DNA from: Clostridiales bacterium
Lineage (GTDB): Bacteria > Bacillota > Clostridia > Oscillospirales > Acutalibacteraceae
Direction: 5' to 3'
DNA length: 29,851 bases
NCBI GenBank assembly: GCA_020860025.1
Contig: JAJBVC010000185.1
Location: 1-29,851, forward strand
A program made the translations under genes and the position numbers. Below, piece after piece: positions 1-7,145 of this stretch (positions within the stretch are counted from its first letter, which is position 1; each line of letters begins with the position of its first letter). The notes under the pieces are model-generated. The model ran no database searches and was not told the origin of the DNA. It was given only the letters and a program-made list of their open reading frames with translations.

Positions 1-38
1 TTTAATTTTTTTTAAATTGCTATATTTTATTTTTGCTC

Positions 39-69
39 TTGACAAAATTAGTTATACTCACAGTATGAC
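39..69 (+). promoter_or_regulatory. Possible promoter of the ogg-rsmE operon
   Basis: A perfect -35 hexamer TTGACA lies at 39-44. The best -10 match, TATGAC at 64-69, sits 19 bases downstream, which is long for a sigma-A promoter. TATACT at 53-58 is too close to pair with this -35. The position, 40 bases before the ogg start, fits, but the spacing keeps confidence low. Confidence 0.35.
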
Positions 70-109
70 TTTCAAATATTTTTCAGATTAATAGCGGAGA
101 ATTTATTGT

Positions 110-928
110 ATGAAAATTAAAAAAGAAAATAATGATTTAATCGTCACCGACGTTAAGTGTTTTAATCTTGATTTAACGCTCGACTGCGGTCAGGCATTCA
201 GATGGGAAAAGCAGTCTGACGGCAGCTTCAGCGGAGTGAGTGGCGGCAAGTTCCTTAATATAAAGCAGATTGGCGACACGCTTGTCTTTAAAAATACCGA
301 TGTCGATACATATTACACCTTGTGGGAGCATTATTTTGCACTTGATATGGATTATGTTGAGATTTGCGACAGGCTCAGGCAGGACAGCTTGATTTCAAAG
401 ACGATTGACGATTATTACGGAATAAGAGTGCTGAATCAGGACAGCTGGGAAGCTCTCTTTTCATCGGTTGTCACACAACAGAATAATATTAAAAGGATAA
501 AAGGAATTTTATCCCGAATTTGTTCAAAATACGGCGAAAGGGTAGCGGAAAATTTCTATTCCTTTCCGTCGGCTGAACGTCTCAGTATTGTAAGCGAGGA
601 TGAGTTCGTCGCACTCGGCGCAGGCTACCGTGGAAAATATCTTATAAGGCTTGCGAAAGACGTTGCCGCAGGCAATATAGATTTAAGCAAAATTAAGGAT
701 ATGGATATTGAAGCGGCACGAAGCGAGCTTCTTAAAATCTACGGTGTGGGCAAAAAGGTTGCCGACTGTGCGCTTTTGTTCGGATTTGAATTTTACGACG
801 CATTTCCGATTGACGTTTGGATGAAAAGGGTAATGGAATATTATCCGAACGGCTTGCCCGAATGCTTTGACTCGATAAAGGGAATTGCACAGCAGTACCT
901 GTTTCACTGGGCAAGAAATAATTTGTAA
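110..928 (+). CDS. ogg: 8-oxoguanine DNA glycosylase (OGG1 type)
   Basis: Base-excision repair enzyme that removes 8-oxoguanine and, as a bifunctional glycosylase/lyase, can nick the resulting site. The 272-residue protein has the OGG N-terminal signature CGQAFRW (residues 26-32), the TQQNNIKRI segment (122-130) matching the NNNIARI region of OGG1, GYRGKY (172-177), and the helix-hairpin-helix GVGKKVADC (212-220). By homology the catalytic lysine is Lys216 and the catalytic aspartate is Asp235 in PIDVW. All key residues are present and the length is normal for bacterial OGG1-like proteins. The ATG start has a GGAGA ribosome binding site about ten bases upstream. It is first in a two-gene operon with rsmE, whose start lies 13 bases after this stop codon. 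AlkA-type glycosylases share the HhH-GPD fold, but the N-terminal domain favours OGG. Confidence 0.93.
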   Translation: MKIKKENNDLIVTDVKCFNLDLTLDCGQAFRWEKQSDGSFSGVSGGKFLNIKQIGDTLVFKNTDVDTYYTLWEHYFALDMDYVEICDRLRQDSLISKTIDDYYGIRVLNQDSWEALFSSVVTQQNNIKRIKGILSRICSKYGERVAENFYSFPSAERLSIVSEDEFVALGAGYRGKYLIRLAKDVAAGNIDLSKIKDMDIEAARSELLKIYGVGKKVADCALLFGFEFYDAFPIDVWMKRVMEYYPNGLPECFDSIKGIAQQYLFHWARNNL

Positions 929-941
929 CGGAGGCGAAAAC

Positions 942-1670
942 GTGCAAAAGCTTTTTGTAGATTTCGTAATTGAAGAAAATGAGAAGGTTGTTTTGAATGA
1001 GGAGCAGTCACGTCATATTGCAAAATCGCTTCGTATGCGAAAAGGGGATATGATTACGCTTTCAAACGGTGACGGCAACGATTGGGGCTGTATAATTGAC
1101 GAGATTACGCAAAACAACGTAATTCTTACAGTCTGCTATCATCAGGCAAACGGCACCGAACCGTCGGTTAAAATTACGCTTTATCAGGGCTTGCCGAAGG
1201 GCGATAAAATGGGTGACATTATTCAAAAATGTACCGAACTCGGTGTTAGTGTAATCGCTCCGGTTTTAACGAACAGATGCGTCAGCAGACCCGATGCAAA
1301 ATCGGCTGAGAAAAAGCAGAAACGATTTCAGAAAATCGCACTTGAAGCGGCTCAGCAAAGCGGCCGTGGAATTGTGCCTGAAATAACGGAGCTTCAGAAC
1401 ATAAAAAAAGCCGTCGAAAATGACGACAGCGAAGTTAAAATATTGTTTTATGAGGGCGGCGGAGAAAGCTTAAAGTCGATTGTTAAAAGCGATGTGAAAA
1501 GCGTTTCCGTTTATATCGGACCCGAGGGCGGTTTTGAAAAGGATGAGGTCGAAATGATAAAATCGGCGGGAGGAAAGGTCGCAACGCTCGGCAAAAGAAT
1601 TTTGCGCACACAAACAGCACCTGTCGCCGCCACAGCAGCAATCCTGCTATTGACAAATAATCTTGAGTAA
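942..1670 (+). CDS. rsmE: 16S rRNA (uracil(1498)-N(3))-methyltransferase RsmE
   Basis: SPOUT-class enzyme that methylates N3 of U1498 in 16S rRNA of the 30S subunit using S-adenosylmethionine. The C-terminal SPOUT knot is clear: YIGPEGGF followed by a conserved acidic helix, then LGKRILRTQTAPVAA, which is the cofactor-binding loop and a family hallmark. The N-terminal PUA-like part includes SRHIAKSLRMRKGD. I chose the GTG at 942 because a GGAGG ribosome binding site at 930-934 precedes it at the right distance. Starting further upstream would place residues inside the ogg reading frame and adds nothing conserved. The product is 242 residues, normal for RsmE. It is cotranscribed with ogg, and a strong terminator hairpin follows at 1745-1790. 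Confidence 0.93.
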   Translation: MQKLFVDFVIEENEKVVLNEEQSRHIAKSLRMRKGDMITLSNGDGNDWGCIIDEITQNNVILTVCYHQANGTEPSVKITLYQGLPKGDKMGDIIQKCTELGVSVIAPVLTNRCVSRPDAKSAEKKQKRFQKIALEAAQQSGRGIVPEITELQNIKKAVENDDSEVKILFYEGGGESLKSIVKSDVKSVSVYIGPEGGFEKDEVEMIKSAGGKVATLGKRILRTQTAPVAATAAILLLTNNLE

Positions 1671-1738
1671 CACGATTAAATAAAATCGGATAGGATAAAA
1701 ACAGATAAGGGGTTTACCGGTTGACGGTCGCTCCCAAA

Positions 1739-1855
1739 TTAGCTAAAGATTAGCCGCACTTGTTGAACGCACGGGCGGCTAATCTTTTTTGTTATTACGA
1801 GAATATATCCTGTTAAAACAACTACAAAAATAATTGCTGAAAATATGTACTCCAT
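1739..1855 (-). CDS. Small hydrophobic peptide, probable type I toxin (holin-like)
   Basis: This 38-residue reading frame starts MEYIFSAIIFVVVL. It has one hydrophobic helix (about residues 4-22), a KK pair, and a short polar tail ending RLIFS. A purine-rich ribosome binding site (AAGGGGG) lies about eight bases before the ATG. That site forms one arm of a short hairpin, GCTCCC-GAA-GGGGGC, that would hide it. The last third of the gene is a 13-base perfect inverted repeat, AAAGATTAGCCGC and its complement (1745-1787). Short single-helix peptides with a blocked ribosome binding site and structured mRNA are typical of type I toxin-antitoxin loci, and many Clostridia carry annotated holin-like toxins of this size. 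The toxin role is inferred, and I could not identify the antisense RNA promoter. Confidence 0.55.
   Translation of the reverse strand: MEYIFSAIIFVVVLTGYILVITKKISRPCVQQVRLIFS
1745..1790 (+). terminator. Rho-independent terminator of ogg-rsmE
   Basis: A 13-base perfect stem (AAAGATTAGCCGC at 1745-1757 with its complement at 1775-1787) is followed by a T run on the plus strand (1785-1790). It ends the forward operon and at the same time lies inside the coding part of the minus-strand small peptide gene. Confidence 0.75.
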
Positions 1856-1861
1856 AGTAAC

Positions 1862-1917
1862 GCCCCCTTCGGGAGCAAAGATTGACCGCCTACCGTTAAT
1901 GGCAGGCGGTTACTTTT
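1862..1917 (-). promoter_or_regulatory. Structured 5' leader of the small peptide mRNA
   Basis: Reading the minus strand, a ten-base-pair hairpin (ACCGCCTGCC with GGTAGGCGGT, about 1884-1911) precedes the hairpin GCTCCC-GAA-GGGGGC at 1862-1876 that covers the ribosome binding site. In minus-strand RNA the first hairpin pairs fully, with one G-U. In plus-strand RNA the same position would be an A-C mismatch. This suggests that the minus-strand RNA is the functional one. The same GCTCCC arm could instead pair with GGGAGC after the stop codon (1730-1735), giving a long-range 5'-3' switch. Confidence 0.5.
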
Positions 1918-1973
1918 GTCTTTTATATATAAATGTGTAAGTGTTGTATGTTCAGCGGAAAAAGAAAAAATAT

Positions 1974-2744
1974 TTAAACATTCTTAATTTCTTTTAAGGG
2001 AGTTTTTGTCTTCTTCCTGAGGATGAAAAACATAATAACAAAGAATCCGTATATTGCAATCCAGCAGTATTGACTCTTGCTGATATGGTAGCTTTGAACC
2101 GCATACAAAATAACGGAACATATTTTAATTACTAAATTCGTGACAAGCGCAACAATTTCGCAGTCGGCAATAAGACGTCTGTTTTCTCCTGTGCAGTGAA
2201 CGCCGTAGGCGAGAGTCACAATTTTAGCGCATGAGCAAGTGGCAAAGCAGACGAAGTAGCTGTAAATCATATTTCCGTCAAAATAAGCAGCGAAATAATC
2301 GGAAAGGGCGTTGCCAATTTCAACAAAAAACGGCGTTATAACCATAAGAGAAATAATCGGGATTGCCTTGATTTTTGCCGGTTTTTCCTGCTGACGAAAC
2401 AGTTTTAAAACCGCAAGTGCAAAAATAACGAGCGAAACTCTTGTCACAATATAGTAAAGTACACTTGCGCCGATGCTGAAATTTTCGAGCGCAGGAATAG
2501 ACGGTGGCAGCATTTTAAAGCCTAAAAGGGCGGTCAATATGCCGTAAAAAATCTCATTCGACTTAACGACAAAGAGATAAACTATCCCGACAGCCATACT
2601 GAAAACGAGCGCCTGTACAATTACCGATGTTCGTGTTGGTGTAGCGACAATGGATATAATTCTCTGCATTATGTAGCAGATTATAACAATCGCAGCCGAG
2701 ATAAGGCAGTAAATCTTGCCTTTTCTTTGTTTTGTATTATCCAA
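1974..2744 (-). CDS. Multi-pass membrane protein of unknown function
   Basis: A 256-residue integral membrane protein with about six or seven hydrophobic segments (roughly residues 12-30, 40-60, 66-80, 90-115, 128-150, 160-180 and 195-245). The tail KKKTKTPLKEIKNV is basic, as expected for a cytoplasmic end. I recognise no family motif. Hydrophobic segments are linked by short polar loops, and Cys168 and Cys170 or nearby residues (CFATCSCAK) form a small cysteine cluster of unknown meaning. The start is a TTG at 2744, supported by an AGGTGG ribosome binding site seven bases upstream. The gene stands alone: the small peptide gene lies downstream and the aquaporin gene is separated by a hairpin at 2834-2867. 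A transporter or an immunity/signalling membrane protein are both possible. Confidence 0.6.
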   Translation of the reverse strand: MDNTKQRKGKIYCLISAAIVIICYIMQRIISIVATPTRTSVIVQALVFSMAVGIVYLFVVKSNEIFYGILTALLGFKMLPPSIPALENFSIGASVLYYIVTRVSLVIFALAVLKLFRQQEKPAKIKAIPIISLMVITPFFVEIGNALSDYFAAYFDGNMIYSYFVCFATCSCAKIVTLAYGVHCTGENRRLIADCEIVALVTNLVIKICSVILYAVQSYHISKSQYCWIAIYGFFVIMFFILRKKTKTPLKEIKNV

Positions 2745-2833
2745 AAATATCCACCTACCAAATTTAATCTTAATGCTATTATAAAGAAAATAACAAGTAA
2801 TGTCAATTTTTCCGAATAAAAATTACAGCACAG

Positions 2834-2867
2834 CGGAACAATCGAAATTATGATTGTTCCGTTTTTT
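2834..2867 (+). terminator. Hairpin with T run between membrane protein and aquaporin genes
   Basis: A ten-base perfect stem, CGGAACAATC with GATTGTTCCG, has a T6 run on the plus strand. No forward gene precedes it. On the minus strand it lies just after the aquaporin gene, but the strand's T run is on the wrong side. It most likely blocks stray forward transcription or works as a weak minus-strand terminator. Confidence 0.5.
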
Positions 2868-2883
2868 GATTAAATAAAATTTA

Positions 2884-3555
2884 TTAGTCTTTCTTTTTGC
2901 CGGCAATAAACATATATACAAGCGCTGCGAGGACTCCGCCTATAAGCGGTGCGACAATAAATACCCAAAGGCTTGACAATGCGTCTCCGCCAACGAAAAT
3001 AGCCGGGCCAAAGCTTCTTGCGGGATTGACCGATGTTCCTGTGAAGTGAATGCCAAAAAGATGAACAAGTGTAAGCGTTAAGCCGATAACAAGACCTGCA
3101 ACGGATGAATTTTCAATCTTGTCGGTTACACCCAAAATTGCAATGACAAATACAAACGTAAGTATAATTTCAATAATAAGCGATTTTAAAGCACTGCCGT
3201 CGTAAAGAGCGTTTTGACCAAGACTTTCGTTAGAGCCCAAAATACCCATAAGTATCGTAGCGCCGGCTGTAGCGCCCAAAAACTGAGCGATAACGTAGCC
3301 GATAAAATCCTTTAAGCTCATTCTGCCAGATACGAGCATTGCGATTGAAACGGCGGGATTGATGTGACAGCCCGAAACATTACCGATAGAATAAGCCATA
3401 GCGACAATGACAAGACCAAATGCAAGAGCGGTCATTACGTATGCCGCATCGGGCTTAGAGCCGTCGCACCCAAGCACAGCGGCGGTACCGCAGGCAAACA
3501 GCACGAGTACAAGCGTTCCGATAAATTCCGAAACATATTTTTTTAAAGCGTTCAT
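2884..3555 (-). CDS. aqpZ: Aquaporin, AqpZ-like (MIP family)
   Basis: Tetrameric membrane channel for water, possibly small solutes. The 223-residue protein shows both half-helix signatures, HINPAVS (NPA at 66-68) and SVNPARS (NPAR at 177-180), and six membrane spans. The selectivity filter looks like a water channel and not a glycerol facilitator: His165, Thr174 and Arg180 line up with His174, Thr183 and Arg189 of E. coli AqpZ. I chose the ATG at 3555 because GGAGG lies seven bases upstream and the residues upstream of it are not aquaporin-like. A candidate promoter lies at 3602-3630. The product ends GKKKD, a basic cytoplasmic tail. Substrate range cannot be fixed from sequence alone. Confidence 0.92.
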   Translation of the reverse strand: MNALKKYVSEFIGTLVLVLFACGTAAVLGCDGSKPDAAYVMTALAFGLVIVAMAYSIGNVSGCHINPAVSIAMLVSGRMSLKDFIGYVIAQFLGATAGATILMGILGSNESLGQNALYDGSALKSLIIEIILTFVFVIAILGVTDKIENSSVAGLVIGLTLTLVHLFGIHFTGTSVNPARSFGPAIFVGGDALSSLWVFIVAPLIGGVLAALVYMFIAGKKKD

Positions 3556-3601
3556 AGTGTTACCTCCAAAATATTTTTTAGGAAAAACTCCTCCAAAAAT
3601 A

Positions 3602-3630
3602 ATGTTATCAAAAATTAACAAAAATTTCAA
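3602..3630 (-). promoter_or_regulatory. Candidate promoter of the aquaporin gene
   Basis: On the minus strand TTGAAA (3630-3625) and TAACAT (3607-3602) are exactly 17 bases apart, about 46 bases before the ATG. Matches to consensus are five of six and four of six. Confidence 0.45.
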
Positions 3631-3670
3631 TAGTTTTTACAAAAAAATACACAAAACTGCATAAATATGC

Positions 3671-3708
3671 AAAAAAATAAATGCCGAGAAGCAAATCTCA
3701 GCATTTAT
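3671..3708 (-). terminator. Rho-independent terminator of the DegV gene
   Basis: In minus-strand RNA a 13-base-pair stem (3696-3708 with 3677-3689, one G-U pair, loop of six) is followed by seven U residues (3677-3671). It lies 33 bases after the degV-family stop codon. Confidence 0.8.
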
Positions 3709-3740
3709 TACAGAATATATATTATTGTTATTTATCAAAA

Positions 3741-4595
3741 TTATTTTCTGATATAAAATATTGCAAGCGTTTTCGGGCCGCAGTGCGATGAAATTGTACA
3801 CATTGCGTCGGCTGTAATGATTGTTGCCGATTTCGTTTTTGCTTCAATAACGCCCCTTGCAAAGCTTATGATTTCCGGACTTACGCCGCCGCTGTTGGCA
3901 ATGACAATTCTTGACGTGTCAATCTTGCTTACATCTTTAAGGCAGTCGTTGATGTATTGCTTGTAAACTGCGTCAATTTTGCCTCTGTATTTTTTTGCAA
4001 CGTCCATAGTTCCAGTCTTAGGGTCAACGGCAATGCTTGGTTTAATTCCAAGCACGTTTGCGCCGAACTTTGCAACCGACGAGCATCTTCCGCCCTTGTA
4101 GAGATATTCAAGATTATCAAGAACGAATGTCGCCCTTACCTTTGGAACAAGGCTGTTTACTCTGTTGGCAATTTTTTTTGCGTCAAAGCCTTTAGCTCGA
4201 AAATCGCAGGCTTTAAGCACCAAAAGACCCATAGCCGTGCATAGATTTTTTGAATCAACGCAGTACACGTCGTCAAACTGCGACGCCGCAAGGCAGGCAT
4301 TTTGATAGCTTGACGATATAGCGGATGACAGTCCTATGTGAACAACAGCGTTGCCGTCGTTCGTAAGCTTTTCAAATAATTCGCTGTAATCGTTCGGCGG
4401 CACGGCTGCCGTTTTTGGCAGAATGCCTGTTTTTTCAACGTAATCGTATATATCATTTGGAAAAATATCAACGCCGTCGTGATACGATTTGTCGCCCAAA
4501 AGAACAGAAAGAGGAGTAATAATAATATTATTTTCGTCAATAATATCCTTTGGTAAATCGCACGTTGAATCGGCGGTAATAATGACTTTTTTCAC
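3741..4595 (-). CDS. DegV family protein (fatty-acid binding, FakB-like)
   Basis: Soluble two-domain protein of the DegV/FakB family, which binds a fatty acid. FakB members present it to the kinase FakA for phosphorylation and entry into phospholipid synthesis. The 284-residue product opens with VIITADSTCDLP, the family's N-terminal motif. It has KTAAVPPNDY where family members contact the lipid head group, GLSSAISSSYQNA in the next conserved block, and ends with a TISSHCGPKTLAIFY block. I chose the GTG at 4595 because AAGGTG lies upstream at the right distance and the family motif follows at once. A strong promoter (4617-4645) and a terminator frame it as a single-gene unit. Clostridia usually encode several DegV paralogues, so the lipid preference is unknown. 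Confidence 0.9.
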   Translation of the reverse strand: MKKVIITADSTCDLPKDIIDENNIIITPLSVLLGDKSYHDGVDIFPNDIYDYVEKTGILPKTAAVPPNDYSELFEKLTNDGNAVVHIGLSSAISSSYQNACLAASQFDDVYCVDSKNLCTAMGLLVLKACDFRAKGFDAKKIANRVNSLVPKVRATFVLDNLEYLYKGGRCSSVAKFGANVLGIKPSIAVDPKTGTMDVAKKYRGKIDAVYKQYINDCLKDVSKIDTSRIVIANSGGVSPEIISFARGVIEAKTKSATIITADAMCTISSHCGPKTLAIFYIRK

Positions 4596-4616
4596 ATAAT
4601 TCACCTTCTGAAAAGC

Positions 4617-4645
4617 AGTATAACAAACGCACGTATTCAAATCAA
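4617..4645 (-). promoter_or_regulatory. Promoter of the DegV gene
   Basis: On the minus strand TTGATT (4645-4640) and TATACT (4622-4617) are exactly 17 bases apart. The start of the -10 element is about 27 bases before the GTG start codon. Confidence 0.6.
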
Positions 4646-4703
4646 CACAATTTGCTCAAAATTTATTATTTGTTTATAGTAAGTCAAAGTGAGATTAATA
4701 TGT

Positions 4704-5996
4704 CTAAGAACCAATGTTTACAGTTACGTTTTCAAGCTCTTCTCTTGTATAGTTTCTGTCAAGAGTAATCACAATAACGCCTGTGCTGCCGTCGCCTGTC
4801 TCATCATCTATTGAAAAGGCAACGTCAATTTCATTTTCGCCGTCATCATCGGGTATTGTTATGGAAAAATCATTTTTGTTGAAAATTCGTTCAGCAAATG
4901 TGTAGCCTGATTTTGCCGTTATTGTAACTGTGTTTTGAGTAAATTCGATACTGCTTATATCGTTTGCCTGCCCGTCACTCGAACTAAAATACTGCGAAAT
5001 TTCATCACTGTCGCCGTTCAAATCAATTTCAGCGGAAAAATAAGTGATTTCGGTATCGTAATCTCCATAAGCGTTGCTGTTTTGCACCGTGCATGACCAT
5101 TCCTCATCTGTTGAAAGACGGGGGTCTGTAATAGTATATTCGTCTTTTGCGATAAAATTCAAAGAGCCGGACACAATATCAAAGCCGTTGTTGTTTACAA
5201 TGCCAACCTCGCAGTGAATGTCGCCGATATATTGTAAGGATGCAAGCTCCTCATATTCAACAAGAATTTGAATATCAAGATTTATCGTACCGTCGTCGGC
5301 AACAGTATAAACTCCGGCACCGGTCTGCCAAGCCTTAAACGTGCAGTATTCGCCCATAAGCGTCTGCTGCGCACGGGCAAAGCCTACGTACTTATCAAGC
5401 GAAAGACCCGTGTCACTGTCATATTTAAAGCTGTCGCTTGCGTTTACCATAGCAAACTGAATAATCTTTTTGAGGTTTCTGAGCTGAGTCATTTCGCACT
5501 GTATTGAATCTTTAAAGGGAGTTACCCAAGTGTCAACAGTTGCGACAGTGTACTGAAAATCGTCACTGCCCTCCTCAAACGTGCTTGATTTTACAAGGTA
5601 GAGCGCATAATATTTTGTGCTTTCGCCCGATGTGCTGTTGGTGCCCACAAAAAATCTCAAAAGAACGTCTTTTTCGCCGTCGCCGTCATAGTCGTAATAA
5701 TAAAGCTGCGGCTTGTCCTCGTTTGTAAATTCGGGGAAATCGGGAAGCTCCTTTTCAATTCCTTTATATATAAAATAGTAACTGCCGTTTTTGTAAACGA
5801 AACTCGAATCAGCCTCTTCAATTTCGTCAATTACTATTTCCTCGTCGGAATATGTTGTTTCAGCCTCAGTCGTGGAAACGGCTGTTGTAAGCTCAATTTT
5901 TTCAGCGTTCTTCTGGTCTCTGTAGCTGACGGAAACGCCGAAAACTATACAAACAGCCACTAAAAGAGCGACGACAATGGGAACAGAATATTTCAT
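4704..5996 (-). CDS. Membrane-anchored extracellular protein of unknown function
   Basis: A 430-residue protein with an uncleaved-looking signal anchor (residues 4-24) after a short MKYS start and no lipobox, so most of it should lie outside the cell. A Thr/Glu-rich, acidic linker (about 36-63) leads into a beta-rich body. Residues 102-110 read DYDGDGEKD, a calcium-binding loop like those in FG-GAP and dockerin-type proteins. The C-terminal 100 residues look like an immunoglobulin-like beta domain. I do not recognise a named family. The start lies 11 bases after the HAD gene, so it is probably the last gene of a deaminase-HAD-anchored protein operon. Calcium binding is inferred from the loop only. 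Confidence 0.7.
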   Translation of the reverse strand: MKYSVPIVVALLVAVCIVFGVSVSYRDQKNAEKIELTTAVSTTEAETTYSDEEIVIDEIEEADSSFVYKNGSYYFIYKGIEKELPDFPEFTNEDKPQLYYYDYDGDGEKDVLLRFFVGTNSTSGESTKYYALYLVKSSTFEEGSDDFQYTVATVDTWVTPFKDSIQCEMTQLRNLKKIIQFAMVNASDSFKYDSDTGLSLDKYVGFARAQQTLMGEYCTFKAWQTGAGVYTVADDGTINLDIQILVEYEELASLQYIGDIHCEVGIVNNNGFDIVSGSLNFIAKDEYTITDPRLSTDEEWSCTVQNSNAYGDYDTEITYFSAEIDLNGDSDEISQYFSSSDGQANDISSIEFTQNTVTITAKSGYTFAERIFNKNDFSITIPDDDGENEIDVAFSIDDETGDGSTGVIVITLDRNYTREELENVTVNIGS

Positions 5997-6007
5997 AAAT
6001 TATTCAC

Positions 6008-6592
6008 CTAACTGTAAATCTTGTTAAAATCAAACTTTTTTCTTTTTCCGTCAACGATGTGGTAGCAGTTTTCGCCGAGAGAAAAAATCGGCTTGTCGTG
6101 CTTAACAGAATCGGAATAAACGTCAACAACGTGGATCTGCTTTGAATCAAATAATTTATAAAGGCGCTTAACCTTTTCATCTCCTCGGCAGTTTTCGCCT
6201 TTTATCGCACCGCTTTTCCTACTGTGGCGGGTGCAGATAAGCGTTTCAAATCCAAGTCTTTTTTGGATTTCCTCAAGCAGAAAATCAGGCGACGCACTTA
6301 TTACGACGGAATACCTCTTTCGCTCAAGAAACCATTTATGCACTTGCTTTTCGTGTTTATTCCAAAAGCCTTTTACAGCCTTTTCGAGTGGAATAAGCGG
6401 CACAAAAATAAAAGCAACCTTTTTGTACTGCGTAAAATTGATTATGCCCAAAACGGCAAGAATCGTTGCCACGAACTGAACAGGCAGTACAATTACAGTC
6501 CACGGATAGTGAATCAGACAGTAGCCCCAAAAAAGCGAACCGCTGTCAAACGGAACAACCGTTTTGTCAAAATCGTAAATATCAATGTCCAA
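6008..6592 (-). CDS. HAD-superfamily phosphatase (subfamily IB-like)
   Basis: Predicted Mg-dependent phosphohydrolase with an aspartyl-phosphate intermediate. The 194-residue protein has motif I DFDKT (Asp7 and Asp9), motif II in VVISASPDF, and a late DVYSDS block as the acidic motif IV. The order matches phosphoserine-phosphatase-like HAD-IB enzymes. The cap between motifs I and II is unusually hydrophobic (about residues 24-52, plus a second stretch near 60-68), suggesting association with the membrane or a lipid-linked substrate. It starts one base after the dCMP deaminase stop codon, so the two are translationally coupled. The substrate is unknown. Confidence 0.8.
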   Translation of the reverse strand: MDIDIYDFDKTVVPFDSGSLFWGYCLIHYPWTVIVLPVQFVATILAVLGIINFTQYKKVAFIFVPLIPLEKAVKGFWNKHEKQVHKWFLERKRYSVVISASPDFLLEEIQKRLGFETLICTRHSRKSGAIKGENCRGDEKVKRLYKLFDSKQIHVVDVYSDSVKHDKPIFSLGENCYHIVDGKRKKFDFNKIYS

Positions 6593-6593
6593 A

Positions 6594-7091
6594 TTATATG
6601 CCCTCGCTGTTGAAGTCGATAGTCAGCTTTTTATCCGAATTAAAATTGGTCAGCTTAACTCCTGCGCATTTGAGCATACGCTTGCTCGCCCGAACAAGCT
6701 CCGTATCACCGTACTTGTCGCTTATGTAAATGACCTCTTTTATTCCGCACTGAATAATAGCCTTTGCACATTCGTTGCAAGGGAAAAGCGCCACATAAAT
6801 TCGGCAGTCCTTCAGACTGTTGCCGCCGGCATTGAGAATAGCGTTAAGCTCTGCGTGGCAGACGTATGGATATTTCGTCTTGCCCTCGCTTTCAGCCTCT
6901 CTTTCCCAGGGAAATTCGTCGTCACTGCATCCCTTCGGAAAGCCATTATAGCCGACGGACATAATTTTATTGTCCTCATTAACTATGCAGGCGCCGACCT
7001 GAGTGTTCGGATCCTTGCTTCTTTGTGACGCAAGAATCGCAACACCCATAAAATATTCATCCCAGTTAATATAATTCTCTCTTTTCGCCAT
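6594..7091 (-). CDS. comEB: dCMP deaminase (ComEB family)
   Basis: Zinc-dependent deaminase converting dCMP to dUMP, the precursor for thymidylate. The 165-residue protein has the zinc ligand and catalytic pair HAE (His79, Glu81) and the PCNEC ligands (Cys105, Cys108). It also has the dCMP-specific loop VGYNGFPKGCSD (residues 47-58) that distinguishes it from cytidine deaminase. Length is normal. It lies 54 bases after the Mrp gene with no terminator between, and one base before the HAD gene. It therefore probably sits in the middle of a longer minus-strand transcript. ComEB is named for its competence operon in Bacillus, but nothing here suggests a competence role. Confidence 0.93.
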   Translation of the reverse strand: MAKRENYINWDEYFMGVAILASQRSKDPNTQVGACIVNEDNKIMSVGYNGFPKGCSDDEFPWEREAESEGKTKYPYVCHAELNAILNAGGNSLKDCRIYVALFPCNECAKAIIQCGIKEVIYISDKYGDTELVRASKRMLKCAGVKLTNFNSDKKLTIDFNSEGI

Positions 7092-7145
7092 AATTTAACT
7101 CCAAACTCTGTACTGTTTGCTGTGTATCGGCTGATGTTTGTTTAA

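Noticed and set aside
1744..1749. Antisense RNA promoter TTGACG (1721) with TAAAGA (1744) for the toxin-like locus
   Set aside because: The spacing is 17 bases but the -10 is poor, and any transcript would run straight into the terminator at 1745-1790.
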